Origin: Rotaria sordida
Taxonomy: Eukaryota > Rotifera > Eurotatoria > Philodinida > Philodinidae
DNA: 64,000 bases
Direction: 5' to 3'
NCBI GenBank assembly: GCA_905250125.1
Contig: CAJNOL010000277.1
Span: 107,389-171,388 of the forward strand
A program made the position numbers and the translations under genes. Below the pieces are notes generated by a model. It was not told the origin of the DNA. It searched no databases and saw nothing but the letters and a program-made list of their open reading frames with translations. Positions 53,240 through 64,000 of this stretch are shown here, piece after piece; within the stretch, counting starts at the first letter, position 1; every line of letters begins with the position of its first letter.

Positions 53240-55993
53240 CTAAGAGTTTGATTTAGGAAAATATTTGAGTAGTAATGTTTGTCGACGTCGTTCAACAATA
53301 TGTCGTTGATTTTCAATATCCTAAATAATTGTGAAAATAAATTTTTTTTTAAAAACAATATAAATATAATTTACTCCTCGATTGTGTGTTGTTGAACGTT
53401 CAAGTTGATAGGATAAATTTTCAATTTCAACTTCAAGTTGAGCTTGAATATTTTCAAACTAAAATAACGAATATATAATTAAATAAGTTAGACTTGTTTG
53501 TAATTTATGATCATAAACTTACAAGACTTCGATCAACAGTATCTTCTTGATAATAAGCATAAGGATACGTATACATTAGAGTATATCTAGCCTTAAAAAA
53601 AATACAATGAATATCATTAATCATTTTATATATATTACTGTTTATGGAGCTTTTCTATGAAGAAAATATTTATAGAGCATTAGTAAAACTTGTCAATAGA
53701 GTTGCTGTTCATTTCATTAGCTAACAAACCTTATGAATTTTAATCGAATTATCATCATAATTCGTACATTAACAAATACAAAATATTCATTGTCGTCAAT
53801 TGATCTATACGAAGTTATTAATCACCTTATTATGATATGTAATTTTATTTAATAAAAAGATCAACTCAATCTATAAAATAAGAATAATCAATGTTCTAAG
53901 TCGAAGAGAAAACTAGCTTGAAAAAAATGATTTCAACTTGTCTATAATCGTTTAGTATTTTTTAATTGATAGTCTTCACCTTAGATATACTATAGGATAG
54001 ATAATAATTAAAAATGCAGTTAGTCATTGAAAGATTTGATCACATATTCTCACGCTATGTCATATTCTTTTACAGATATTAATTAATTATAGATACATCT
54101 TTTAGCAATATCCAATATGTATTATATATGAACATAAGAATAACAGTGATCTGAATTTCATAAGATATTGAGTTCATAATAAAAATAAAATGTTCTTTTG
54201 TTAGTATTAATGACGAGCATAACTTTTTCTCAGGAGACATAGACAATAGAAAAAACTCTTCTTAGTATAAAGAATATTATTCAGAACAGAAAGATTCACT
54301 CCTATAAGAAAGTAATTCTCGATCATGTATATTCGAACAAAACTCACTTTTGCTAATGAATCAGCTGCTTTTTCTAAATATTGCCAATCGATATAAGTTC
54401 CATTTTGTGCATTAATATTCTGTTCAATTTTTTCTAATAGTTTTGCCCTTGTTTGTTCTTCAAGTTTTAAACTTCTTTGATGATTATCCCACTAAAAGAA
54501 TATAATACGAACAAACAAATATAATAAATAAATAAGCACATGATTAATTACTCTTTCAAAATAATGTAAATATTTTTTTAATGCTTCACGTGCACGAGTT
54601 TGTTTTGTTTCAAGTTGTGATTGTAGTTGTCCACGATATTTTGAACATTCATAGTAATTATTTTCATGAGTTTTCCAACCTAATAAAATAAATCAGTTCT
54701 TTTATTTATTTTTTTCTCTCTATAATCATATTGATTTATTACATTCAAGACACATCCAACAAAAATGATAACTACATGTAAAACAACACTAAAAATGTAA
54801 TAAAATGTATTTCAATCGAATCAATGTTTTTTTTTCTTCTTCTTCTTCTTCTTACCATATGATTGCAACCTAAATAATCAAATATAATTCTCCGATAGAA
54901 ATAATTAAAGATTTCTTACCTCCGTTTTTTTCAATGCATACGTTACATTTTGGACAATCTTTTGTATTTGCTGATATATAATTTGCTGTTTCTGAATCCT
55001 AAATATCAAACGAAAAAAAAATTTAATTGAATTCTCAATTTAAAATACGAACATCTCGACATTTGTTTAACCAATTTCTCATAATATCACAACTAGCAGG
55101 TGCATGATAACTCAATAGGCATTGAAAGCTAAATGAAAATTCCTCTTTTTTTTTCGAAAAATGAATTTTTCAAATAAAACGTTTTCTTACCAAAATTTTA
55201 AATTACACAGTTCACATTCAACTTTGCCCGGTATAGGTTTATCAATTGCTTGAAATACTCGTTCACATGTGCCAGGACAAAGTGTCATTTGTGGATTATT
55301 CTAAAATATTTTCTTCGAGATCACAAATTTATTTTCATAGTAGATATTTTTTTACTTCAATCATTGATTTAACAACTAATTTTTTATAAGACTCTTTATT
55401 CTTATCTGACGATAAATGTTCAAGAACGAAACTTAAAAAAGAAATATTTATAAATAAAAATAAAATTATAATATTTTTCATATTAAATTACTTCTGTGGT
55501 ATTCGTAGATCGCATTTCATACATTCAATATCTATATTATCAATGAGAGAATAAGCATAATTTAGAAAAAAAAAACAAGAAAATTTACTTAAATAATTAT
55601 TAGATAGAAATTTTGTATCAATATATTGTGACCAACAATCATGACAAAAAGCATGATTACATATTAATGATTGGAAATTTGTTTGATTTTTAAAACATAT
55701 TGAACATATAGCTGGAGAAGATGATGTACAAATATATGAATTTGAAAATACTATTGGTTCAAAACGTGTTTGAACTTCTTTTATTGTATTTACAATATAT
55801 TCAAATTGTTCGGGATCATTACTTGTAACATTTGTTGTATAATTATTATTATTATCATCTTGAAATGGATCTTTATCATCATAGTATGTATCATAGCAAT
55901 CATCATCTATTTACAATACATATTCATTTATATATGATAAGAAAGATTTTCAAACTTACCGATTGCATCACTATCATATTCGTTTTCACTCAT
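53240..55993 (-). CDS. ARIH2: Ariadne-2-type RBR E3 ubiquitin ligase
   Basis: About a dozen small exons give a protein of roughly 440 residues (human ARIH2 493). RBR ligases take ubiquitin from an E2 onto a Cys in RING2; ARIH2 works with neddylated CUL5 ligases. Seen: acidic N-terminus, RING1 ([18 protein letters not shown]), IBR ([25 protein letters not shown]), [30 protein letters not shown]2 [17 protein letters not shown] with the catalytic Cys, FCWMCL, then the Ariadne domain ([55 protein letters not shown]). The GGCNHM stretch is encoded by a 14-nt exon (54856-54869). An intron of about 750 bp spans 53597-54346. Exon edges were not all summed, so small errors are possible. Confidence 0.94.
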
Positions 55994-58528
55994 TAATATT
56001 CAATATTTACGAGAAAAAAAGATGTCATGGAGTAAGTTATTGATATTCAAAAAAAAACGATGATGAAGACATATACTTAAAAAGATCGAATCAGAATAAA
56101 CAAAAACTATTCCTGCATATTCTTTATGTGAGTCAAAAGCATTTAATTCAATAGATGCCGTTGATGATCGACTTTGTATACATGCATTGGAAAGGTTTAA
56201 CAAGCATATGTTCGCAGGGCAACTAAAAAAGTCACCCTATCAGTGCTATCCTTTGCTCTGATCATCAGAAAAATGCTTTGAAAAGTGATTTTGTTTTGCA
56301 AAAATTTTCAAGTACCCAGTTTAAACAAGTGCGTTCATACGTAACCATGGATTGATGAACAATGAACATGAATACTTAAGCACGGAATGATAAGAACTAG
56401 AAAATTTCAGCATGACAACGTTCAACACCGGCAAGGTAAATAGGCACAAAAAATGAAGGTAAGAAAGGCAGACGTAGATAGAAATGAAGAGAACGGTAGA
56501 CATGCACCAAAATCGTTTGGATTGTTTTTGTCTAAATGATGAAAAATGCGCTAATCTATTGAACTATGTGACACAACATTTTTCCGTCGGTAGAAAACTG
56601 AAGTAGGAAAATGATACTAGAGAATGTCAAAAGAGGTATTTCGGCAACCGTGTTAGATTACATGCTAGAATTGATCAAGAAAATCAAACACAATGAGTTC
56701 CAGTTTAGATTGTTTTTCCTTTTTTTTTTGATAACTGAGGAGTCGAAATTTTGCTTAAGTCTAGAAAATTAGATTGTTATCAATTCCAACATATTCATTG
56801 CATTTGGAAAACATTCCTATATTAGCACTAATGCATGAACTAATAAAACAGGATGAGAACATTATGACATCTGAAAATAAGTATTTCTCCATTCATAACT
56901 CTCTGCAGATATTAGTTGAAAAGTGATTTGTGATTCTTGAAAAGTGACTACTTTACGAAAAATGTTTTAAACTCAGAAATAAATGTTTGAAACATCCTCC
57001 ATCTTGCTATGACATAAACTAAGTTTTTGATTTTTCTTCGAAAAAATTGATTTTGATGAAGAGTAGGATCTTTCGGCATATTAGGATCTGCTAGATAAAA
57101 GATAATGTTATATAATACATAATTTATAGATAGATATCATATTAAAAATAGGAGGTGTATCATACACGAAGTATCAAAAAAAAGTAGAATAATTTAATTT
57201 AATTTTTAATTTAATGAATTACGAAGTGCAGATAGTTTAAATTTAAAATAAATTAAATTGGAAGTAAATATAACTTGACAATCCAATTTCTTTCTTACTA
57301 TAGTAGCATGCATAAAAAATAAGTGACGCAATTACTTTTCTTCGTCCTTATCGCTTTTTTTTCTATTGTAACTCTCGTAGCTGCTGTCTTCGGCAGTAAT
57401 TAATTCTAAGCTGATGACAAAAGCTTTAGTTATGGGTTGGTATTAAGACGTTATTAACAGTCGGAATATGTCGGCACATGCGAGAATGCTCCGTTTCATA
57501 GCGAAACTTTCATATCCGCACGCAAACCTACAACGTAAAGAACATGCACATGCACATAAAGACAACACCGAGTAGCAAACCTACACTCCACAACACACAC
57601 ATATTCATGAAGAGAGGAAAACCTATATCCGAAACCAAATCCCGACAGATAAATACAAAAAAAAAAGAAATTTCGATCCATACTCACCATCACAGTGTCA
57701 TCCACACCAAAACCAAAGTCTCCATCCAGGTAAAGTAATCAGAAGGTCAGGGCAGATCCAAGAGCGAATATCAGCAAGGATTAATAGGAGAACTCGGTGA
57801 GGAGCCTACTTTTTTATTCGAAATCTCGATCTTTTGGATACTGCGACCCCCTTATCCTTTCCTTTTGAAAATATCACTATTTGATAGAGAATAAAATCCT
57901 GCATCCAGCACAACCAATTACAAGGCAAGCAGAGTTTTAGGGGTAAATATCAGCATGGATTAGGGATGGGATTGTATGAAAAACTCGGTTTTATGACCGA
58001 AACCCTAAGCGTTTCCATGCTGCCTTCGTTCTAAAATCTCAGAAGTCTATTAAGAAATTGAATTCTGAATTGAGTACAAGTAATTTGAAGGCCAGCACTG
58101 ATCCAGAAGCGAATGTCTGGAAGAAGTACTCGGATCCACTGCTAGCTTTCTTTACGTTCTATTTGGAAGCATGCACTTTAAAAATTAGAGAAGAACGTAG
58201 GAAAATTCGTTGTCTCTGGAAAGCTTATATTGAATCTTGTCATACGATTCTTACAAGTGTGACTACTTTACAGTTTCTTATATGGTCTTAGGATTTGTTT
58301 TACTTGAGTGGAACGACGAATTTTCTCGTAAAGGTCTTGAGAAAATTTTACTTAGAAGGCACTTTATTAGGGCCACTTTCTCTGAGTATTGTAGAATTCA
58401 TTGCTTATTTCATACATCTCATTTTAGTTACTTAGCAGATCAACTGCTTCTTAGAACAGAGATAAAGGCGAAATAAAATTTGTGGAACTTGATATGCTGT
58501 TAAATAAGTTGAAATTGCTTTATGAAAA
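55994..58528. other. Spacer with degenerate repeats, no supported gene
   Basis: The ARIH2 upstream region is followed by 2.5 kb whose base composition becomes less AT-rich toward the right. Around 57750-58130 three loosely similar segments share GAATATCAGCAAGGATTA, AAATATCAGCATGGATTA or GCGAATGTCTGGAAGAAG, each followed by an AACTCGG or TACTCGG block, suggesting an old tandem repeat. Two plus-strand ORFs (58058-58291, 58237-58476) overlap in different frames, with stretches such as LACTLKIREERRKIR-like charge patterns, and could be one frameshifted gene piece. I recognise none. Confidence 0.45.
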
Positions 58529-59671
58529 TTGATTCAACCGAGAACAATTCGTATCTTGGATGTTTTATTCGTGGTACTTTTCGTAACTTGTCTATTCATA
58601 TTTTTCGAAAATAGTTCTATTCGCTGGAATTCGATTATATCAATAGTTAACGTAAAAGTAAAGCAACCTTCGTATATTTCGTTGAACAAAAGCAAAATTC
58701 ATATAGTGGCCGTCTCGAGTAATAATGCTGTGAGTCGTTATCACAGTCATGGCGAAACTTTATTGTGCTATGCTCATCGTCACGGTTACCAATTCACTTT
58801 ATTGAATCCAGATACATATGTTACATGCGCACACATAAGTAACTTTTTCTTTAGAAAACATTGTTCTATCATGGTATATTTAATACAAAATCCTGATGCT
58901 CAATGGTTGCTTGTTTTAGATGGTGACACTTTCGTAGTCAATGCTACAAAGTCGCTGGAGTCTTTCATACCTAAAGATTCAAGTATTCATGTAATCCATT
59001 ATGAGAGATTTTGGAACAATGAAATTCCGGCTGGTAACTATATTATTAGAAATCATCCATGGTCTTATCTATATTTAAACAAATGGGTTGAGTTTTTCAG
59101 AAGAATACCTAATGTTGGACATCACAATAACGATAATGGCGCGCTTCATCTACACTTTTTAGAGATGGTAGGGAAACTTAATGATAGTTTCTACCAAACA
59201 TGTTCAGCTTTATACAAAAACTCGTTTAATGAGGGACAATATTTGAAATTCGTCGGCTGTACAAAATGTGCCTTGGGAGGACAGAGACTATTTAAACACA
59301 TAATCTTACATCGACGAGGGCACAGTTTCTGTCGCGATATTACGCCACACGTTAAAATACACCAATTAGACTTCATGATGCGTGGATACAAAGGCAATGT
59401 GAATGATTTATTCGATGAACCAGTAAAGTCATCTACTTGCAAGAGTGATCCAAACTGGACACCTAGAATTCGTCAGTCATTTACTATTTCCAATTTATCG
59501 ATCGCTACGAAACTTATGAGACAGTGGGATGTATTGGCTAGCAAAAGTAATCCACAGTCTCTCGCATATCCAGACATTGCAGACTGTTGGCCACACTGCG
59601 AACCAGAAATTACAGGCGGGTACCTAAATAACTACACTGCGGCATTGTGTAATTACACAAAGTTTTCATGA
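58529..59671 (+). CDS. DUF273-like glycosyltransferase-type ORF, intronless, no ATG
   Basis: A 380-codon uninterrupted frame beginning TTG after an in-frame TGA. Residues 10-27 form a type II signal anchor (ILDVLFVVLFVTCLFIFF). The body shows WLLVLDGDTFVVN (a DxD-like metal/nucleotide-sugar motif), NEIPAGNYIIRNHPWSYLYL, KWVEFFRRIPN and NDNGALHLHF, the pattern I associate with the DUF273 family best known from nematodes; several N-x-S/T sites and many Cys fit a Golgi lumenal enzyme. No ATG occurs before about residue 113. An ATG at 58522 is out of frame by one base, so the 5' end may carry an indel, or a non-AUG start is used. No introns and a less AT-biased codon use set it apart from its neighbours. 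Acceptor sugar is unknown. Confidence 0.65.
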   Translation: MIQPRTIRILDVLFVVLFVTCLFIFFENSSIRWNSIISIVNVKVKQPSYISLNKSKIHIVAVSSNNAVSRYHSHGETLLCYAHRHGYQFTLLNPDTYVTCAHISNFFFRKHCSIMVYLIQNPDAQWLLVLDGDTFVVNATKSLESFIPKDSSIHVIHYERFWNNEIPAGNYIIRNHPWSYLYLNKWVEFFRRIPNVGHHNNDNGALHLHFLEMVGKLNDSFYQTCSALYKNSFNEGQYLKFVGCTKCALGGQRLFKHIILHRRGHSFCRDITPHVKIHQLDFMMRGYKGNVNDLFDEPVKSSTCKSDPNWTPRIRQSFTISNLSIATKLMRQWDVLASKSNPQSLAYPDIADCWPHCEPEITGGYLNNYTAALCNYTKFS

Positions 59672-60708
59672 TTTTTTTTCATTCGGAACCTCTGTAAATA
59701 ATTCTTCTTATATTCATTTGTGTAAAAAAAGTAGCACTCATCCTATGAATTCGTTGATCCTTTTCTGAAAGATCGAAATGTGTCGCTTCACTTTAAGGAA
59801 TGAATAATGGTTTAAGCATCGTCATAGTTATTCAATCATTAATATTGCCAGTCATCGCACATGAAAACTCATACGTTCTGCGCATTTTCCTACAAGATTG
59901 CGTTCCGTCTGAAGCTGCAAATTCAGCTGTGAGTTAGTTGTGAGGGTTATTCTTGACTCGTGACACCTTATTGTTGTGTGTTTATTTTTTATAAAAACTG
60001 CCATTATCGCTTTGCAACAGTTATCTAATAAAATCTCGATAAAATATTCCTTTTGCATTGAATACAACTTTCAGCATTGCTATCAAAATAATCTTCTAGA
60101 ATGTAACATGTACATTTCTATGAGCTTTTCCACTTGAAATAAGAAGATAGAAAACCTAATTGAAAATCTTGAGTTGAAATGAAAACCAGATAGAAATTGA
60201 GGTTATATCTAGAGATAAGAGTCATACTATTCGATTCGATTTTTTCGATCAAGATAATCGTATTTTTCGAGAATAACCGTTCTTTATAACACTTGTCCGA
60301 ACATTTTTAAGTTGAGAAACCCGAATCTATAAGTGGTTGCTCCAAGTTCTTGAGTTCGATAGTTTTTGGTTAGTATAAACCTATTCTCGAGATTTAGCTC
60401 AGTTTTATTAAATTCATCTATTATTTTAAAATAGATCTCCACTGATCAAAAAAATAGAACTCAAAAATCTCGACAAATCATCTGTAGATTCGTATTCATC
60501 AACCCCAAAGTCCTTTGAGTAAGTTTTATATAAAAAAAATTGTTATTATCGAAAAATACACTGTAAAAAAAAAGGTGTTCTACCGAACTTTGAAGTTTTC
60601 GCACTGTTTTATGAAACGATTTTAAGTTCCGTGGCATGAAAATCATTTCGTAATTTTCATACAGAACCTTTTTAAGTTCGAAAAATTGAAGAGGGTTTCG
60701 AGGTTTTA
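59672..60708. other. Intergenic, nothing recognised
   Basis: One kilobase after the DUF273-like ORF. ORFs of up to 71 codons on the minus strand have no coding character. A/T tracts dominate after 60400. Confidence 0.55.
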
Positions 60709-61197
60709 TTAACTTGGAAAGATATTGTGACGAAAAAATGCATGGAGATATTTTTTATTATCATTAGTCCAAACGAAGAATTTTTTGGATAGAAGAAAAA
60801 TAGTCTTTAATAATGTTTGCATCATTGAGAATAATTGTGTATTTGTAAATGGTAAAAATAATGCTTCAAATAATAAGACTATGGAGTGAAGTTGTTCTAT
60901 TTGTATTAATTCAGTTTTAATGGAAGTGACTTTTCCTTCTTCAAAATATCTTTCTGTGTCAATTGAACATGTCATTGTTTTATCAGTTTGTTCAATGAGA
61001 AGTACAACGTGATTTATGGATGTCAAACGGTGGATTGCATAGATATGATAGGATTTTAAAGGTTGAAATGTATGTAATGCCAATAAATTAATATAGTTTC
61101 GTTGTACTTGTTACTGTTGTTTAGACTTTGAATATTCCTTGATAACATCGACTAATTCTGGTAATGGAAGAAGAGACTTTGTATTATGCATTGCCAT
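60709..61197 (-). pseudogene. DEDDy 3'-5' exonuclease-like N-terminal fragment with one stop
   Basis: From ATG at 61197 the frame reads MAMHNTKSLLPLPELVDVIK, then a TAA at 61111-61113, and stays open for 134 codons to 60709 (HLTSINHVVLL-like segment RLTSINHVVLLIEQTDKTMT, CSIDTERYFEEG, FFVWTNDNKKYLHAFF). IDTE following a beta-strand is the Exo I motif of DEDD-type exonucleases, and FVWTND resembles the Exo II strand. The Exo III motif is absent here, but a matching piece lies upstream at 61480-61762. The single stop makes this a young pseudogene, or a gene whose ATG lies after the stop (61083). Function is inferred from motifs only. Confidence 0.5.
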
Positions 61198-61479
61198 TTT
61201 CGTTTCACACAATAATATGATATGTATGTGAAATGAAAAAGAAAACAATTATTATTGAAATCCTATTAAATAAAAAGGAATTATAATGATACAATATATG
61301 TAACATAAAAACAACACAAAAAATTAAATATGAAAAAAAGCTAAAAAAAGAACATTTAATTCAAAAATGCAAAGAAGAAAACTGATCTATCATCTTTAAT
61401 CATACACATCACACTAGAACTATAGAAAAAAAAGGCAATAATAGGTCTTTATTCATTTTAACGAATTTATTCTTATACT

Positions 61480-61762
61480 TATAATAAGGTTACAAATAAT
61501 GTGAGCTAGTTTTGTGACAGCTAAACAATCGTTTATAGCATAATTGCTCATCGATTGAATTTTTTTATTGTATTTATTATTATATAGCTGATCAAAACCT
61601 CGGCTCCGTATGTTGAATACTTCACTTTTATCGAGAAACTGTCAATAACTATCAGTAATTACTGATTGTAATCCCCACGGACTGTTACCGGTGACATAAA
61701 CAACATGTTTATTATAATGTCATCCTTTAAATTCATCTTGTATATTAATCATGGGTGGTTCC
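61480..61762 (-). pseudogene. Decayed DEDDy exonuclease-like C-terminal fragment
   Basis: After an acceptor-like TTATTATAG, the minus strand reads EPPMINIQDEFKG, stop, HYNKHVVYVTGNSPWGLQSV, stop, QFLDKSEVFNIRSRGFDQLY, then MSNYAINDCLAVTKLAHII. YAIND fits the Exo III motif (Y-x3-D) of DEDDy 3'-5' exonucleases. Both internal stops are TGA, as expected if TGG (Trp) codons mutated. It is clearly broken. It may belong with the fragments at 60709 and 61900, but Exo I lies downstream of Exo III here, the reverse of a working protein. Confidence 0.5.
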
Positions 61763-61899
61763 TATAATAAGTCATATGTAAAATGATCATACTTTAAACA
61801 TATCTTTCAACGTTAATAGTGGTAGACAATGCTTGACACTATAACACTTACTATGAACAAAAAGATAACCATAAAAAAAAGATTTTCGTCTAATTTTTC

Positions 61900-62446
61900 T
61901 TACCGTGTATGCCTTTGTTCATAATAAAACATGTGCCAATTTCATTCATAAAAAGACTTGGTAAGATAAATATGACCAGGAAAAAATTCTTCAAATATAT
62001 TCCAATCTTCATTGGCAAATATTGGCACAGATTTATTGGTTGCTTCGGTTGTTACATCTTCTTATGTAATATTTTGTCCTGGCATTTTTTCATACTCTTC
62101 ACAATCATCATGCTCATTAGCAATGTTATGCTCTTTTTGTTCTTAAATTTTTCGTTTTTTCTTTGCTTTTCACTTTCTTCTTCGAGTTGATATGACTTAT
62201 TATTTAGTTTTTTTCTTCGTCTTTTTGATCACGAGTTACATCAGCCACTACGTTTATGAATGAATCAGTCAACACAACTTGAGCAGTACGAGCATGATAC
62301 GGTTCAGCTATATGCATATTAGCACTGCGTAATACATTTTTGTGGTATTCACATTTTAAGCATCGAGCTCTACATGAGTGAGTGGTGGTGATGTTTTTGT
62401 TATTAAGGATGATTGAGAAAGAGTAGAAGACGAAGTGGTCATTTCA
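61900..62446 (-). pseudogene. Broken ORF with Cys-rich motif, frameshifted
   Basis: From an ATG near 62446 the minus strand encodes MTTSSSTLSQSSLITKTSPP. A frame change then gives HSCRARCLKCEYHKNVLRSA and AEPYHARTAQVVLTDSFINV before TAA. Further frame changes lead to EHNIANEHDDCEEYEKMPGQ, TAA, then FANEDWNIFEEFFPGHIYLT. The persisting protein-like pieces in shifting frames show a decayed coding gene. The CRARCLKC pattern could be a small zinc knuckle. It could be the N- or C-terminal part of the exonuclease-like fragments beside it. Confidence 0.45.
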
Positions 62447-62972
62447 TTTTTGAATTGTAGTAAGATATACAAAGCAAATGTGTATCAAATCTGAAAAGTA
62501 TATACTTGTTTCAATCAAATAGAAAACATTTATTTGTCGAAAATAACGGATGCATAGTATAAGTTTTGAAAAAAAAATGTAAGAAAAAAGTCAAACAAGA
62601 AAACGACAAATACAATTTTTCTTTCGTAATAATTTTGAAACTTGATTATGAATGAAGCAAAGTTCGACTAGCTAAAAAAACTGAAATAAAAAAAAGTGAT
62701 AGTAGTTTACAAAGCTTAATTGTATGAAATTAAGTGGTACACTCGACTTATTATATTAGTAAAAAGACAAGAAAGTGCTCCAGATAACCATCATTATGTT
62801 CCATAATCAATTCTTGGCGAAAGTTAATAAATGCGTTTCGAGCAAAACATTTTGAAAAGAAAACAATGAAATCTAAAACGAAACAAAAAAAATGAAAAAT
62901 AAAATCGTAAAAAAGAAGCAAAGTATAACGAAATAAGATAAATAAACAATATGACGTAACTTTTCAAGAAGT

Positions 62973-63445
62973 TCATACAGGTTTATCACGTTCGACCTGT
63001 GGATATAGTATGTACACAATATCTGGATGAAATTGATTAGTTCGACATGTTATATCCATTGCATTGATGTTCTCAAGTTGAATGTGTTTGGATAATTTAG
63101 AATCAACTAATGACATGATACGAAATGTAATCAATGGAAATAATATTGCTGAACAGATAATTTGTGCATAGGACAATCTGGTGGAATTCTATTGAATAAT
63201 CATTAATGGTTCGATTGATGTCATAATTGATGAAATATTCATTGTACACATCAATGAGCCATGATTCTTCTAAATCGAAAAGAATTAGTTGCGTGCGCCG
63301 ATGAGTTAGTATTCAATCCTACTGTGTATACATCGTTATGAAGATCTAAACCATTGCCATTAATATTCTTTGTCCAGATTGTACAGAACACACGTGTCAT
63401 TAAGATGATAGTCATGATAGTGAGTGTTAACGATAATGAAACCAT
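62973..63445 (-). CDS. Possible small secreted/membrane protein gene
   Basis: The frame starts MVSLSLTLTIMTIILMTRVF, a signal peptide or membrane span. A 62-nt intron (63270-63331) with donor GTATAC, branch TACTAAC (63305-63311, plus-strand GTTAGTA) and acceptor TCGATTTAG would continue KNHGSLM. A TAG at 63189-63191 then interrupts that frame unless a second short intron (GTGTAC to CCACCAG) removes it, after which LSYAQIICSAILFPLITFRI and a hydrophilic tail to 62973 follow. So this is either a gene of about 110 residues with two introns or a recent pseudogene. No family is recognised. Confidence 0.35.
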
Positions 63446-64000
63446 TGTATAGTACCAAATAAAAACTAAATTAAAATAATGAAGAAGAAGACGGGAAGTA
63501 AACTGACATTAAACGGATAGAATGAGTACAAGAAGAACTTACTTGCTATTGTATTGTATGTAGATAGTTGTCTGTTGTAAATGAAAATAAAGAGAAAGTG
63601 GCAGCATTTATATAGTGTTTGGCAGAAGAAAGAATTCAGTATTAGGCATGTGATAAACTTCTAAAGGAATCATTGAATTTTGGAGTGTGTGATGCAAATA
63701 ACGATGTCATTAGTCTCATATGTACAAAGTCTATAAAAGGTTATTTTTTATGGGTTAATTTCCATATCAATACCCCCATCTGTGTAATGCAATACTTAAA
63801 AGTGGATGTGACTAAATACAACTGCGAAGAAAAATCCTGCGTATTATTGAAGAAAATTCCACTGTATTTCAAACTTGATGTGCGCAATACTCGCGTTGCA
63901 TTTCCTATCTACTTGAATGGCTTGTGATTGAGAATGTGAAAAAGACAGAGAAAGAAAGAGAGAACAAAATGGGAAGAAAGAGAAAAAAAGAAAGATATTT
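63446..64000. other. Right-edge flank, one lone ORF
   Basis: Upstream region of the small gene above. A plus-strand open frame at 63673-63927 has no ATG at its start and holds several Cys (NFGVCDANNDV, KYNCEEKSC). It may be a fragment of a secreted protein or chance. The last 80 bases are a GA-rich tract. Confidence 0.4.

Overview
The window looks like animal nuclear DNA. It is AT-rich, most genes are cut by many 50-80 bp GT-AG introns, and every recognisable product is a metazoan protein: spastin, a Na+/K+-type ATPase, nicastrin, a TMEM17/216-type ciliary protein, an NK6 homeobox protein, a theta-class GST, WDR47, ALC1/CHD1L, APLF, HGSNAT, TIM17 and ARIH2. Compact introns, splice-acceptor-like sites directly upstream of many ATGs and small TA-flanked elements fit a rotifer, most likely a bdelloid. 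That placement is inferred from style, not from a diagnostic marker.

Layout. 1-2438 (-): spastin, cut by the left edge. 5643-11339 (-): P-type ATPase alpha subunit, 16 exons, 1037 codons, with MITE-like elements in two introns. 12014-14408 (-): unnamed protein with a myosin TH1-like tail. 14409-19842: long stretch with no supported gene. 19843-22025 (-): nicastrin, divergent from 23033-23530 (+) TMEM17/216-like. 25506-28147 (-): NK6 homeobox. 29543-30403 (-): GST, divergent from a 74-codon membrane/coiled-coil ORF. 31271-35500 (-): WDR47. 35501-40710: gene-poor. 40711-46639 (-): ALC1/CHD1L with an extra C-terminal BRCT domain. 46819-48359 (-): APLF, 179 bp upstream on the same strand. 49307-51604 (-): HGSNAT. 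52241-53083 (-): TIM17. 53240-55993 (-): ARIH2. 56000-64000 differs: an intronless DUF273-like ORF without an ATG, decayed DEDDy-exonuclease-like fragments and small doubtful ORFs, resembling accessory or decaying DNA.

Exon models were built by hand. For the ATPase, TH1, nicastrin, NK6, GST, WDR47, ALC1, APLF, HGSNAT and TIM17 genes, summed exon lengths are divisible by three and every junction keeps phase, so those models are fairly secure.

Functional links. The clearest is the APLF-ALC1 pair. Both are poly(ADP-ribose) readers acting at DNA breaks, they are head-to-tail, and ALC1 has a strong 3' splice site abutting its ATG, as expected for the downstream gene of a trans-spliced operon. ALC1 also carries a BRCT module that the human protein lacks. 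The ATPase combines Na,K-type cation residues with an H,K-type lysine in M5 and lacks Na+ site III residues, which suggests altered pump stoichiometry.
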